The notes under the pieces are model-generated. The model saw only the letters and a program-made list of their open reading frames with translations, had not been told where the DNA came from and did no database searches. A program made the position numbers and the translations under genes. From positions 3,612,501 to 3,676,500 of the forward strand of contig NZ_CP040518.1 of NCBI RefSeq assembly GCF_005848555.1: a stretch of DNA of 64,000 nucleotides, in the 5' to 3' direction. Each line of letters starts with the position of its first letter. Position 1 is the stretch's first letter. This document shows positions 8,877 through 18,319 of the stretch, one piece after another. Origin of the DNA: Blautia sp. SC05B48 (GTDB lineage Bacteria; Bacillota; Clostridia; Lachnospirales; Lachnospiraceae).

Positions 8877-11293
8877 CAGCTTCTCAGCTCGATTCCAAGT
8901 CCGTTAAGACCATTCATGATCTTTTTCATTGCTGCGGAGATCTCGTTTTCACCAAGAGTCTTGTCATGAGCACGGAATACCAGAGAATAAGCCATGGATT
9001 TGAAACCTTTCTCAATCTGTGCACCCTCGTAGATATCGAACAGCTGATAGCTCTCAAGAATATTTCCGCCTCTCTGGTCAAAAATCTCCTCAATCTGTCC
9101 TGCAAGAACTGCATGAGGAACTACGAGGCTCAGGTCACGAGTTACAGCCGGATATTTGGCAATTCCTGTATATTTGTGGTTGAAACCAGCAAATTCCAGA
9201 ACATCCAGAATGTCGATCACTGCGATATATGCTTTTTCTCCGATAGAGTAATTATCTGCAACAGCCGGATGAACCTCCCCTAAGTATCCAACCACCTTAC
9301 CCTCGTAGATCATGTTAGCCTGTCTTCCTGGATGAAGGAATGGTTTTCCGCTGTTTGGATCGTAGGTAACCTTTTTCTTCATTCCGATCTTCTCGAAGAA
9401 CTCCTCACATACACCCTTCATATCAAAGAAATCGCCTTTTCCGTACATTCCAAGTGTAAACATGGTACGCTCATCCGGAAGCTCTGTGACCGGAAGAGAC
9501 TTTGGAAGATAGATATTTCCAAGCTCGTAAAGACGAACATCTTTATTACGTCTGTTATAGTTTGTAGAAAGGGATGCCAGCATACCGTTCAGTGTGCTTG
9601 TACGCATGATACTGTAGTCCTCTCCGAGAGGATTGCTGATGGTGATAACCTTACGAAGCTCACTGTCCTCAGGAATACAAAGCTTGTCAAATACCTTCGG
9701 GCTTTCGAAAGAATAGGACATTCCCTCTGAAAATCCGCAGTATTCTGCAATATCTCTTGCAACCTCCTGGATACGAAGCTTAAATGGCAGCTTACCTGTA
9801 GTAGCCTCTCCTGTAGGAAGTGTCATCGGAATCTTATCATAGCCATAGAATCTTGCAACCTCCTCTGCAACATCTGCATTGCAGTGGATATCCTGACGGA
9901 ATGTCGGTGCAACGATCTCGTCTGTTTTTTCATCATAAGCCAGTTCTACACGTCCAAGATAATCGATCATCTCTTCTTTTGTAAGGCTGGTTCCAAGAAG
10001 CTTGTTGATCTTCTCAGGCTCAAATTTTACTCTGGATGGTTCTCTTGTCTCGCTGCAGACATCAACCATTCCGCCTACAACCTCGCCTGCACCAAGTTCT
10101 TCCATCAGCTGGCATGCACGGTCAATTGCAGCCTGTGCATTGTTCGGGTCAAGACCCTTCTCAAATTTACCGGATGCATCTGTACGAAGTCCGATCCTCT
10201 TGGAAGAAAGACGGATGCTGGTTCCATCGAAGCACGCTGCCTCAAAAAGAACAGTTTTTACATCGTCTGTGATCATGGAATTCTCTCCACCCATGATACC
10301 TGCGATGCCGACAGCCTTCTCACCGTCACAGATCATCAGAACGTTCTCATCCATGATACGCTCCTGGCCATCCAGTGTAACGAATTTCTCATCTTTTCCT
10401 GCACGGCGTACAATGATCTCCTGATTTGCGATGGTATCCAGATCATATGCATGCATTGGCTGTCCAAATTCTTCCATTACATAGTTTGTGATGTCAACCA
10501 GGTTGTTGATCGGACGGATTCCATTGGAAGCCAGACATCTCTGCATCCACTTCGGAGACGGACCGATCTTGACATTTTTTACAACCCTTGCACAGTAACG
10601 CGGGCAAAGCTCCGGATCCTCTACAGTAACCTTTATATAATCGGAAGCTTTCTCATCATTTTCCTTAACCTCTACAATCGGCGGGCAGAATTTCTTCTGG
10701 AAGGTTGCTGCTGCCTCTCTTGCGATTCCAAGAACGCCATAGCAGTCTACACGGTTGGAAGTGATCTCATACTCAAATACCACATCGTCAAGGCCAAGTG
10801 CCTTAACAGCGCTCTCCCCCACAACTGCATCCTCAGGAAAAATATAGATTCCGTATTCCGGTGCTTCCGGATACATTTCTCTGGTACTTCCAAGTTCCTC
10901 GATAGAGCACATCATACCAAAGGACTCCACGCCACGGAGTTTGCCTTTTTTGATCTTGATACCTCCGGGAGTCATTTTTCCATCGTGGCCGCCTGCAACA
11001 CGTCCGCCATCAAGAACAACCGGAACCTTATCTCCTTCTTTTACATTTGGAGCGCCTGTTACGATCTGCACACTCTCAGTTCCGATATTTACCTGGCAGA
11101 TGATCAGCTTATCTGCATCCGGATGTTTCTCGATCTTATCGATCTGGCCGATCACGATCTTATCAAGATCTGCATCCAGCTCTGTAAAGCCCTCTACCTT
11201 TGTGCCTGTTAAGGTCATGGCATCTGTATATTCCTGTGCCGTTACATCCAGATCCGGCACATATGTTTTAATCCAAGATAATGAAGTATTCAT
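8876..11293 (-). CDS. pheT: Phenylalanine-tRNA ligase beta subunit, 805 aa
   Basis: Full-length PheT. The N-terminal EMAP/tRNA-binding-like domain (about 40-150, with HPDADKLIICQV) leads into the B3/B4 editing region, B5 and the core, and ends with a ferredoxin-like anticodon-binding domain (SLVVPH, FRAHDKTLGENEI). It forms the alpha2-beta2 enzyme with PheS that charges tRNA-Phe in the cytoplasm; the B3/B4 part removes mischarged Tyr. It follows pheS by 66 bases and overlaps the histidine phosphatase gene by one base. Expression is governed by the T-box upstream of pheS. A GAAGGGA ribosome binding site lies upstream. Confidence 0.98.
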   Translation of the reverse strand: MNTSLSWIKTYVPDLDVTAQEYTDAMTLTGTKVEGFTELDADLDKIVIGQIDKIEKHPDADKLIICQVNIGTESVQIVTGAPNVKEGDKVPVVLDGGRVAGGHDGKMTPGGIKIKKGKLRGVESFGMMCSIEELGSTREMYPEAPEYGIYIFPEDAVVGESAVKALGLDDVVFEYEITSNRVDCYGVLGIAREAAATFQKKFCPPIVEVKENDEKASDYIKVTVEDPELCPRYCARVVKNVKIGPSPKWMQRCLASNGIRPINNLVDITNYVMEEFGQPMHAYDLDTIANQEIIVRRAGKDEKFVTLDGQERIMDENVLMICDGEKAVGIAGIMGGENSMITDDVKTVLFEAACFDGTSIRLSSKRIGLRTDASGKFEKGLDPNNAQAAIDRACQLMEELGAGEVVGGMVDVCSETREPSRVKFEPEKINKLLGTSLTKEEMIDYLGRVELAYDEKTDEIVAPTFRQDIHCNADVAEEVARFYGYDKIPMTLPTGEATTGKLPFKLRIQEVARDIAEYCGFSEGMSYSFESPKVFDKLCIPEDSELRKVITISNPLGEDYSIMRTSTLNGMLASLSTNYNRRNKDVRLYELGNIYLPKSLPVTELPDERTMFTLGMYGKGDFFDMKGVCEEFFEKIGMKKKVTYDPNSGKPFLHPGRQANMIYEGKVVGYLGEVHPAVADNYSIGEKAYIAVIDILDVLEFAGFNHKYTGIAKYPAVTRDLSLVVPHAVLAGQIEEIFDQRGGNILESYQLFDIYEGAQIEKGFKSMAYSLVFRAHDKTLGENEISAAMKKIMNGLNGLGIELRS

Positions 11294-11359
11294 TTTGGTT
11301 GTCCCTTCTTTTTTCTATATTTACTGTCAGACGGATACTCATGATCCGTATTCACTGTT

Positions 11360-12385
11360 TTAGAACTGTTTCAGGAATCTGCTGTCGTTCTCATAGAGAA
11401 GACGCATATCATCGATCTCATATTTCAGAAGTGCGATACGCTCCAGACCCACACCAAAGGCAAATCCTGTATACTCATCCGGATCGATCCCGCACATACG
11501 GAGAACATTCGGATGAACCATACCACAGCCAAGGATTTCGATCCAGCCGGAACCTTTACAGAAACGGCAGCCCTTTCCGCCGCATTTGAAGCAGGAAACA
11601 TCAACCTCAGCGCTCGGCTCTGTGAACGGGAAATGATGCGGACGGAATTTGGTCTTTGTCTCCGGTCCGAACAGCTCTTTTGCGAACTCCTGAAGGGTTC
11701 CCTTAAGATCTGCAAACGTAACATTCTTATCAATAACAAGACCCTCGATCTGATGGAAGGAAGGTGAATGTGTTGCATCTACCTCATCAGAACGGAATAC
11801 ACGGCCAGGTGCGATCATACGGATCGGAAGCTTGCCTTTTTCCATCTCACGTGCCTGCACCGGTGATGTCTGGGAACGGAGCAGAATGGAATCATTGATA
11901 AAGAATGTATCCTGCTCATCTCTTGCCGGATGATCCTCCGGAATATTCAGCTTTGTAAAGTTGTAGTCCGCATACTCAATCTCCGGACCTTCCACAACCT
12001 CATAGCCCATTCCGATGAAAATACGCTCAACTTCTTCCAGAGCGATAGTATTCGGATGGCGATGACCGATCTTCGCTTTCTTTGCAGGAAGTGTTACATC
12101 AATCACTTCTGCCTTCATTTTTTCCTCACGGACCTTCTCCTCGAAATCCTTTTTGGAGGCTTCCAGAAGTTCTTCGATCTTGGCTCTTGTCTCATTGACA
12201 AGCTGTCCAACCTTCGGACGCTCTTCCGGAGCAACATCCTTCATACCTTTTAAGATTGCAGTAAGCTCACCTTTTTTTCCAAGATATGCAACACGCACAT
12301 CATTCAGCTTATCCAGGCCCTCGGATTCCTCGATCCGTTTTCTGGCATTTTCAGCCAGTTCCTGAAGTCTTTCTTTCATATCCAT
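11360..12385 (-). CDS. pheS: Phenylalanine-tRNA ligase alpha subunit, 341 aa
   Basis: A class II synthetase catalytic subunit. It has an N-terminal coiled coil (about 1-85) and the catalytic domain with motif 2 (FRSDEVDATHSPSFHQ) and motif 3 (GFAFGVGLERIALL), ending in the expected DSRFLKQF. Four Cys in CFKCGGKGCRFCKG (about 255-268) resemble the extra zinc-type knuckle found in many Firmicutes PheS proteins. It makes Phe-AMP and, with PheT, Phe-tRNA. It is first in the pheS-pheT-phosphatase operon and sits 70 bases after the T-box terminator. Confidence 0.98.
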   Translation of the reverse strand: MDMKERLQELAENARKRIEESEGLDKLNDVRVAYLGKKGELTAILKGMKDVAPEERPKVGQLVNETRAKIEELLEASKKDFEEKVREEKMKAEVIDVTLPAKKAKIGHRHPNTIALEEVERIFIGMGYEVVEGPEIEYADYNFTKLNIPEDHPARDEQDTFFINDSILLRSQTSPVQAREMEKGKLPIRMIAPGRVFRSDEVDATHSPSFHQIEGLVIDKNVTFADLKGTLQEFAKELFGPETKTKFRPHHFPFTEPSAEVDVSCFKCGGKGCRFCKGSGWIEILGCGMVHPNVLRMCGIDPDEYTGFAFGVGLERIALLKYEIDDMRLLYENDSRFLKQF

Positions 12386-12454
12386 GGTCTATTTCTCCTT
12401 TAATTAAAATGATCAAATGATCCGCCGCCCACCCCGAAGATCCAGATATGGGCA

Positions 12455-12700
12455 ATAAAAAAACCGCCCCTTATAAAAGGGACGGAATATCCGCGGTACC
12501 ACCCAGTTTCCCATGAAAAGATCACGGGCACCTCTTGTCTGCTTAACGCGCAGCTTACGTCATCTCCTACTGTTACTTCAGAGAGGAAGCTCCGGTGGGA
12601 AATTCAAGAACCATCTGAACTCGGGGAAGCTTACAGCCGGTGACTTCCCTTCTCTGTGAGAAAACGATCCTCTATAAACACCTTCACAGCTTTTCTGTCT
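12455..12700 (-). promoter_or_regulatory. T-box leader of pheS-pheT (tRNA-Phe sensing)
   Basis: The T-box core GGTGGTACCGCGG is read on the minus strand at 12491-12504. It is followed by a G+C-rich terminator stem (GTCCCTTTTATAAGGGGC) and a run of seven T (12455-12485). Stem I occupies about 12560-12680. Known: uncharged cognate tRNA pairs with the leader and prevents termination. Tying it to Phe rests on the downstream genes; several TTC triplets lie in the specifier region and I could not single out the specifier. Confidence 0.9.
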
Positions 12701-12706
12701 TTTAAT

Positions 12707-12735
12707 ACTATGCCACAAGGTCTGTCTTCTGTCAA
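12707..12735 (-). promoter_or_regulatory. Promoter of the pheS T-box transcript
   Basis: TTGACA (12730-12735) and CATAGT (12707-12712) are separated by 17 bases on the minus strand. They lie just after the yihY stop codon and just before stem I. The -35 is perfect and the -10 is moderate. Confidence 0.55.
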
Positions 12736-12743
12736 GCGCAAAG

Positions 12744-13637
12744 TCAGGATTCTTTGGTACTGTTTTTTTCATTTTCTTTCTTGGAAAGAAGTGTTTTTAC
12801 AGATCTCTGGGCCTTTCGGAATTCATTTTCGAAGTAGGCATTAATCTCCGCCCCGTAAAGAAGCAGGTTCATACACACATACAGCCACAGCATTACCATG
12901 ATCAGCGCAGTCAGACTTCCGTACATATTTCCGAAATCCGGAAAAAATGCAAAATACAGGGAAAATCCGTAGGAAAATATCATCCACGCCACTGCGATCA
13001 TAAATGCACCCGGAAGCTGGCTTTTAAAGGTTGCCTTTCGGTTTGGAAGTACTTTATAAAGAACCAGAAACACTGCAAACAGCACGGCAAATACAAGCAA
13101 TGTCCTGGCCCCCATAACCTTGGCCAGCAGCCTACCAAGAATCGGAATGGTTCTCTGTGCAGCTACCTGGATCCGGTTACCAAGAACCAGAACCAGAAGA
13201 GTGACAATGATCGCCAGCACAAACAACAGCATATAAAAAACCGAATAGATTCTGGTCATCAGCCAGTTTCGGGTTTCCTTTACATGATAAATGGTATTTA
13301 AACCATTGGTGATCGCCTGCATTCCCTTTCCGGACGCCCAGAGCGCCATCAGCGCAGACAACGGCACGATGGCTGTACTTCTTTTGTATACTTCTACCAC
13401 AATGCTCAGCACAAAGGTCTGCAGATTTCCGGGCACAAACCCGATGATGGCATCCCTGACAACGTTATAGCTTAACGGTGTATAACGGATCAGCGTTGTA
13501 AGAAACAGTATAAACGGGATAAAAGACATGATCAGAAAATACGCTGCCTGGGCCGCATATGCACTGACATGATCTCCGTTTGCCCTGCGCACAAATCCCA
13601 GCATGAGCTGGATTATATTTTTCTTTTCCTCGTCCAT
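12744..13637 (-). CDS. YihY/BrkB family inner membrane protein, 297 aa
   Basis: Six hydrophobic segments lie between residues 25 and 270, with the YihY family landmarks AYAAQAAYFLIMSFIP, PLSALMALWASGKG and YGSLTALIMVMLWLY in order. The length of about 300 is normal. Known: the family (once annotated as ribonuclease BN by mistake) is a conserved membrane protein of unclear function. The C-terminal tail is charged and cytoplasmic. It lies 22 bases downstream of the acetyltransferase gene on the same strand, probably as an operon. The pheS promoter begins immediately after its stop. Confidence 0.9.
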   Translation of the reverse strand: MDEEKKNIIQLMLGFVRRANGDHVSAYAAQAAYFLIMSFIPFILFLTTLIRYTPLSYNVVRDAIIGFVPGNLQTFVLSIVVEVYKRSTAIVPLSALMALWASGKGMQAITNGLNTIYHVKETRNWLMTRIYSVFYMLLFVLAIIVTLLVLVLGNRIQVAAQRTIPILGRLLAKVMGARTLLVFAVLFAVFLVLYKVLPNRKATFKSQLPGAFMIAVAWMIFSYGFSLYFAFFPDFGNMYGSLTALIMVMLWLYVCMNLLLYGAEINAYFENEFRKAQRSVKTLLSKKENEKNSTKES

Positions 13638-13658
13638 GCTGACCTCCCTCAGGTTTTT

Positions 13659-14246
13659 TTACCAGGAAAAACGTTCAAATCCGATCTTATCCTGGATTTC
13701 CGGGAAAAGCTTTACTTCCGGCTGCAGGCTCTTATGTTCGCCTATCATCTTTTCCATCCATACCATATTATACCAACGGTTAAACTTATAGCCGCATCTG
13801 TGGAACTCTCCCACACGCTTATAGCCGAAATGCTTATGAAAATCCACACTGGCACTGGTCAGGTATTCATCTTCTTTTGGTGCAACTGCAATGCAGGCGT
13901 TCAGGTTCAGAATTCCCATCTCTGCAAGAAGACTCTCCAAGGCTCGATAGAGTCTGCCTCCTGCACCGCTGCCCCGCCGGTCATGCCTCACATAAATGGA
14001 CATTTCCGCACACCAGCCATAAGCAGCCCTCGGATGAAACGCAGAACCATAGGCATATCCCAGGATCTCTCCGTTCTCTTCTGCCACAATATACGGATAT
14101 TTCGCCTTTATATCATGGATCCGATGCGTAAACTCTTCTATGGAAGGTGTTTCATATTCAAATGTGATCGCAGTTTTTTCTACGTAGTAGGAATAAATTT
14201 CCAAAAGTGTTGCTGCATCCTTCTCTTCTGCCACACGTATCTGCAT
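13659..14246 (-). CDS. GNAT family N-acetyltransferase (phosphinothricin-acetyltransferase-like), 195 aa
   Basis: Starts with the GNAT pattern IRVAEEKDAATLLEIY, then TFEYETPSIEEF as in the PAT/Bar subgroup. The acetyl-CoA binding loop is RHDRRGSGAGGRLYRAL (about residues 108-125). The C-terminus has the HKHFGYKRVGEFHRCGYKF stretch typical of this subgroup, with a tail about 25 residues longer than usual. Known: members acetylate small amines such as methionine sulfoximine or phosphinothricin. The true substrate is unknown. It stands between galM and yihY, transcribed with yihY. Confidence 0.88.
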   Translation of the reverse strand: MQIRVAEEKDAATLLEIYSYYVEKTAITFEYETPSIEEFTHRIHDIKAKYPYIVAEENGEILGYAYGSAFHPRAAYGWCAEMSIYVRHDRRGSGAGGRLYRALESLLAEMGILNLNACIAVAPKEDEYLTSASVDFHKHFGYKRVGEFHRCGYKFNRWYNMVWMEKMIGEHKSLQPEVKLFPEIQDKIGFERFSW

Positions 14247-14281
14247 TGCCTTCTCGCACCTCTTTTAATTCTGTTTGTCTG

Positions 14282-15340
14282 TTATTTCACAAAGAAACGG
14301 TAAACCGTTTCAGAGCTGTACTCTTCACCGGGAAGTAGGATCGGAGAATGGAAATCCTCTACATTGACTGCATTTGGCTCCACCTGTGTCTCCAGGCAGA
14401 ATCCATAACGTTCATGATAAACATGACCGTTCTTTCCCTTCTCATCCTTAACAAAATTGCCTGCATAGAACTGCACACACGGACAGTCGGAGGAAACCTC
14501 CATACCGATACCGGATTCCTTACAGTATGCAGTAGCGATCGAACGGACATTGCCCTTTGCATAATTATCGGTTACATAGTTATGGTCATAACCGCCTGTA
14601 AACTTCAGCTGTTCAAAGTCCGCCTCAATGTCTCTGCCGATTGGTTTGGAAACATTGAAATCCATCGGTGTTCCCGCCACCGGTGCATATTCACCGGTAG
14701 GAATGGACTGGCTGTCTTTTACCGGAGTAAAATACTTCGCATGAATACATAATTCCTGGTCAAGCACATCTCCGCTGCCTTCTCCGTTCAGATTAAAATA
14801 AGAATGGTTGGTCATATTGGCAACGGTAGCTGCATCAGAGCGTCCTCTGTAAAAAATCTTCAGTTCGTTTTCCTCTGTGAATTCATATTTCACAACAATG
14901 GAAAATTCTCCCGGAAATCCGTTCTCTCCATCCGGACTGATGCGAAAGAAATCCACGCTGTTCTTCTCCTGGGAAATTTCTTTTACCTCCCACAGCTTTT
15001 TCTCAAAGCCATCCGGACCGCTGTGAAGATTGTTATGATTCTCATTCTCTGCAAGAACCACTTCTTTATCATCAATAAAAAATCTGGAATTCTCGATACG
15101 GTTTCCACTTCTTCCAATGATCGCACCGAAAAAGCATCCATTAATCTCATATCCTCGGATATCGTCATATCCAAGGACCACATCCTTCAGATCTCCGTTC
15201 TTATCCGGAACACATATCTTCACCAGGATCGCACCATACTGAAGCACTTCCGCATAGGCACCTTTTTTATTCTCAAGATGATAGATTTTTACTTCTTCTC
15301 CTGTAGGAAGTGCCCCAAATTTCCTTTCAGAAACACTCAT
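14282..15340 (-). CDS. galM: Aldose 1-epimerase (galactose mutarotase), 352 aa
   Basis: GalM-family beta-sandwich enzyme interconverting alpha and beta aldoses in the cytoplasm. Visible motifs: HSGPDGFEKKLWEV with one active-site His, TNHSYFNLNGEGSG with the second, and GFCLETQ with the catalytic Glu. The length is normal. A GGGAGG site precedes the ATG. The terminator of a separate structured RNA (15363-15586) ends only about 25 bases before the start, so there is almost no room for a dedicated promoter. Its expression may depend on read-through. Confidence 0.95.
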   Translation of the reverse strand: MSVSERKFGALPTGEEVKIYHLENKKGAYAEVLQYGAILVKICVPDKNGDLKDVVLGYDDIRGYEINGCFFGAIIGRSGNRIENSRFFIDDKEVVLAENENHNNLHSGPDGFEKKLWEVKEISQEKNSVDFFRISPDGENGFPGEFSIVVKYEFTEENELKIFYRGRSDAATVANMTNHSYFNLNGEGSGDVLDQELCIHAKYFTPVKDSQSIPTGEYAPVAGTPMDFNVSKPIGRDIEADFEQLKFTGGYDHNYVTDNYAKGNVRSIATAYCKESGIGMEVSSDCPCVQFYAGNFVKDEKGKNGHVYHERYGFCLETQVEPNAVNVEDFHSPILLPGEEYSSETVYRFFVK

Positions 15341-15362
15341 GTTTTAATTCCTCCCATATATG

Positions 15363-15586
15363 AAAAAAGAGCCACTAACCGGCTCTATGTCTTTAACCGA
15401 TTAATCCCGGGATGCCGTTCCCTTATTTTTGACGCCTAGCAGATGCTAGGTGGGTATCCTCAACAGTGTCTTCTGCCTACCACGACGTGAGGTCTGACAT
15501 CCAACCTGCGATTTTGGATTCCCAAAATGTCAATGTAGGTTCAAAAAGAAAAGGGGGATCGAACATTCCAGGATTCGGTTTTCGTT
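15363..15586 (-). ncRNA. Candidate structured noncoding RNA, about 224 nt, or galM leader
   Basis: It has its own near-perfect promoter and ends in a terminator (GAGCC-7 bases-GGCTC then TTTTTT). The predicted 5' and 3' parts pair over a long rod: AACCGA with TCGGTT, ATCCTGG with CCGGGAT (one G-T pair), CCCTT with AAGGG, TTTTTGA with TCAAAAA. Inside is a branched head with hairpins TTTTGG-GAAT-CCAAAA and CCTAGCA-TC-TGCTAGG, plus CCTAC/GTAGG and CCTCA/TGAGG pairs that cross and could form a pseudoknot. No reading frame of note. I could not assign it to a known family: it lacks the SRP core GGAAGGA-type motif, and its head is too branched for 6S RNA. A raiA-type RNA is one possibility. Confidence 0.6.
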
Positions 15587-15592
15587 GTTTTT

Positions 15593-15621
15593 ATTATAAA
15601 CCAGTATTTGTGCTTTTTCAA
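15593..15621 (-). promoter_or_regulatory. Sigma-A promoter of the structured RNA
   Basis: TTGAAA (15616-15621), 17 bases, TATAAT (15593-15598) on the minus strand. Transcription would start near 15586. Confidence 0.75.
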
Positions 15622-15659
15622 CAGAAAATACATTTTCTTACTGATTTTATTATCAATTA

Positions 15660-17150
15660 TTATTTGATCTTAAGGATATCCTTTACTGCTGCCGGCATAT
15701 CCACTGCATCTACCACCCTGTCATGAAGAACCGGGGCAGTACGGATTTCTTCAACTGCACGTGGAACAGGTACTCCAGAAAGCGCACTTAATGCGTCTAC
15801 AAGGCCAAAATCATCCAGATCTTTATGCTCCTCACCAAGTGCTTCCATAACACTTCTTGTGAATTTATACGGACTTGCAGTAGAGGCGATCACTGTCGGA
15901 AGATGATCCGCTGTCTCACTTACATACTTCTTATATACGCCGGCTGCAACTGCAGTATGCGTATCGATCACATAATTGCTGTTTTTATAGATATCACTGA
16001 TGGCCTGTGCAGTCTCATCTTCACTGCAGAAATTACCATAAAAATCAACAAGCTGTGCTTTCATCTCGTCAGTAATGGTATATTCGCCGCCCTCACTTAA
16101 AGATTTCATAAGCTCTGCACATTTTTCAGCATTTTCTCCGGTAAGACGATAGATCAGTCTTTCCAGATTGCTGGAGATCAGAATATCCATGGAAGGAGAT
16201 GTCGTAAGGATGAAATCTCTCTTTCTGTCATAAGTTCCTGTGCGGAAGAAATCATAAAGAACACGGTTCTCATTCGATGCACAGATCAGTTTGTGGATCG
16301 GAAGTCCCATCTGTTTCGCATAGTACGCAGCAAGGATATTTCCGAAGTTTCCGGTAGGAACTACCACATTGATCTCCTGTCCGTCTTTGATCCTGCCGTC
16401 ACGTACCAGTGATGCGTAGGCATATACATAATACACGATCTGAGGAACAAGACGACCGATGTTGATAGAGTTTGCAGAAGAAAACTGGAAGCCCGCCTGA
16501 TCCAGCTCTGCTGCCAGCTCGTGATCATTGAACATCTTCTTAACTGCAGTCTGGGCATCATCAAAGTTACCGGTAATACCTACCACATAAGTGTTGGCAC
16601 CCTTCTGAGTTACCATCTGTTTCTCCTGGATCGGGCTGACACCATGCTTCGGATAAAATACAATGATCTTCGTTCCAGGCACATCTGCAAAGCCTGCCAT
16701 GGCAGCTTTACCGGTATCTCCTGATGTTGCGGTAAGGATTACGATCTCATTCTTAACATTATTCTTCTTCGCTGCAGTTGTCATCAGATGCGGAAGGATG
16801 GAAAGTGCCATATCCTTAAATGCGATGGTCGCGCCATGGAACAGTTCCAGGAAATATGCCCCATCCGCTTCATGAAGAGGTGCAATCTTTTCTGTATCAA
16901 ATTTACTGTCGTATGCTTTGTTGATACAGTTCTTAAGCTCATCCTCAGTAAAATCTGTAAGGAAACGGCTCATTACCTCATATGCTGTCTCCTGGTAGGT
17001 CATCTGTGCCAGCTTGTCCATTGGTACATCCAGCTGTGGAATGCTTTCAGGCACGAACAGTCCGCCGTCCTCAGAAAGACCCTTAAGTATGGCCATAGAC
17101 GCTGTAACTGCCTGCTCTTTTCCTCTGGTGCTCTTGTACAATACCTGCAT
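15660..17150 (-). CDS. thrC: Threonine synthase, 496 aa
   Basis: PLP-dependent enzyme that turns O-phosphohomoserine into threonine. The PLP lysine lies in HGATIAFKDMALS (about residue 111), and the phosphate-binding loop is TATSGDTGKAAM (about 140-150). The length of about 496 and the N-terminal RGKEQAVTASMAILKGL fit the long ThrC form. A GGCGGA site precedes the ATG. There is an extended -10, TGCTATAAT (17204-17212), upstream. No threonine operon partners are adjacent, so it appears monocistronic. Confidence 0.97.
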   Translation of the reverse strand: MQVLYKSTRGKEQAVTASMAILKGLSEDGGLFVPESIPQLDVPMDKLAQMTYQETAYEVMSRFLTDFTEDELKNCINKAYDSKFDTEKIAPLHEADGAYFLELFHGATIAFKDMALSILPHLMTTAAKKNNVKNEIVILTATSGDTGKAAMAGFADVPGTKIIVFYPKHGVSPIQEKQMVTQKGANTYVVGITGNFDDAQTAVKKMFNDHELAAELDQAGFQFSSANSINIGRLVPQIVYYVYAYASLVRDGRIKDGQEINVVVPTGNFGNILAAYYAKQMGLPIHKLICASNENRVLYDFFRTGTYDRKRDFILTTSPSMDILISSNLERLIYRLTGENAEKCAELMKSLSEGGEYTITDEMKAQLVDFYGNFCSEDETAQAISDIYKNSNYVIDTHTAVAAGVYKKYVSETADHLPTVIASTASPYKFTRSVMEALGEEHKDLDDFGLVDALSALSGVPVPRAVEEIRTAPVLHDRVVDAVDMPAAVKDILKIK

Positions 17151-17203
17151 TGGTGTTCCGCCTTTCTATTGTAAGATATTCGTTTTCTTTTCAACGTTAT
17201 CAC

Positions 17204-17212
17204 ATTATAGCA
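17204..17212 (-). promoter_or_regulatory. Extended -10 promoter element of thrC
   Basis: TGCTATAAT on the minus strand, about 55 bases before the thrC start. The matching -35 is weak, as is usual for extended -10 promoters. Confidence 0.5.
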
Positions 17213-17301
17213 TGGAATTATGGAAAATGCCACCACTTTTAAAAAAGAATCTGTCTTGCCCAATCCATCCTGTGATCAGACAGATATTCACAGCTTTCGG
17301 A

Positions 17302-17337
17302 TAAAAAGAAACCGCCGGTCTGTTTCTGCCGGCGGTT
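17302..17337 (-). terminator. Terminator of the SleB-type hydrolase gene
   Basis: ACCGCCGG pairs with CCGGCGGT around a 10-base loop, followed on the minus strand by TTTCTTTTT. Confidence 0.85.
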
Positions 17338-17365
17338 GGTTCCTTCTGTACTGCATCAGTTCTTC

Positions 17366-18199
17366 CTATTTATATGTATAAAATTCATGGACCCCGTATT
17401 TAAAGAGCCTCTTCAGGTCCTTTTCAAACCATTTCACATTGTGTTCCTCCGCTGCGGATTTCTGGATAAAGAACAGTGCACCTTCAGAATAATCGGCACC
17501 CTTCAGCGCCTGCTTGACCGCTTCCCTTGTTTCATCAGAAACTGCAACTTCATTGATCCTGCCATCATAGGTCGGTGAAAACTGCGGAACGCCGTCACTG
17601 TTATCCCAGACAACCTCTGTCACCGTATTCGGAAAATCTTCGCTTTTTACACGGTTCATGATGACATTGGCCACCAGAACACGGCCCTTGATATCTTCAC
17701 TTCCTGCTTCTGCCTCCACGATCCTCAGAAGTGTATCATAGTCCTCATCTGACATCAGTGTGGGATTTTCTGCCAGTGTGATCGATCTTGCATCAAGTTC
17801 ATTTACTTTGTTTTCCATAGAGGAGCTTACATTAAGATCTGCAGCAGTATTGGTCACTCTCTGTACTCTCTGGCCTACGATCACCTGCTCACAGGAGCTT
17901 CCGATCCTTGTAACCGTGCTTCCGGATAATGGTGTATCCGTAACTCCTGAAACCACACCTGCGATCCCGGTAGGAACAGCAACCTCTTCATAGGAAGATT
18001 CCTCTCCTCCATCTGAAGCTGCATAAACCCTGCCCCCTTCACTTTCTGCAAATGTCCTTGTCCCCAGAGAAATAACCATCGCCAAAACTGCACATAATGT
18101 CAGCACTGCAAAACTGCGCGCGGAATTTCCTCCGGTTTTTCCATTTCTACGTTCATCCTGCACTCCGTCAGCCTCACGTAAATCTTTCTCAACTTTCAT
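17366..18199 (-). CDS. SleB/CwlJ-type cell wall hydrolase, membrane-anchored, 277 aa
   Basis: The N-terminus has a hydrophobic anchor or signal at about residues 28-50. The last 125 residues match the Hydrolase_2 (SleB/CwlJ) domain: LLRIVEAEAGSEDIKGR with the catalytic Glu, VANVIMNRVKS, and a C-terminal HEFYTYK. Known: this domain cleaves peptidoglycan, classically spore cortex, but many Clostridia copies are vegetative. The promoter has perfect -35 and -10 boxes with a WalR-type site at the start of transcription, pointing to control by the WalKR cell-wall system. An AAGGA site lies before the ATG. It is monocistronic, ended by the terminator at 17302-17337. Confidence 0.88.
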   Translation of the reverse strand: MKVEKDLREADGVQDERRNGKTGGNSARSFAVLTLCAVLAMVISLGTRTFAESEGGRVYAASDGGEESSYEEVAVPTGIAGVVSGVTDTPLSGSTVTRIGSSCEQVIVGQRVQRVTNTAADLNVSSSMENKVNELDARSITLAENPTLMSDEDYDTLLRIVEAEAGSEDIKGRVLVANVIMNRVKSEDFPNTVTEVVWDNSDGVPQFSPTYDGRINEVAVSDETREAVKQALKGADYSEGALFFIQKSAAEEHNVKWFEKDLKRLFKYGVHEFYTYK

Positions 18200-18319
18200 A
18201 ATCTCATTCCTTGCGTTTCATTTTCTGTAACAGCCCATAATCCTCCGATGCGATATCACAACCCCCATTATCATCGCTTCCCGGATATTTACGGATCATT
18301 ACGATTTCCTTTACATGTT

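Noticed and set aside
9884..11212. A 442-codon open frame antisense to pheT
   Set aside because: It mirrors the codon pattern of pheT, has no ribosome site or family pattern, and pheT is certain.
15363..15586. SRP RNA or 6S RNA
   Set aside because: The SRP core motif is missing, and the interior is branched with crossing pairs, unlike the unbranched 6S rod.
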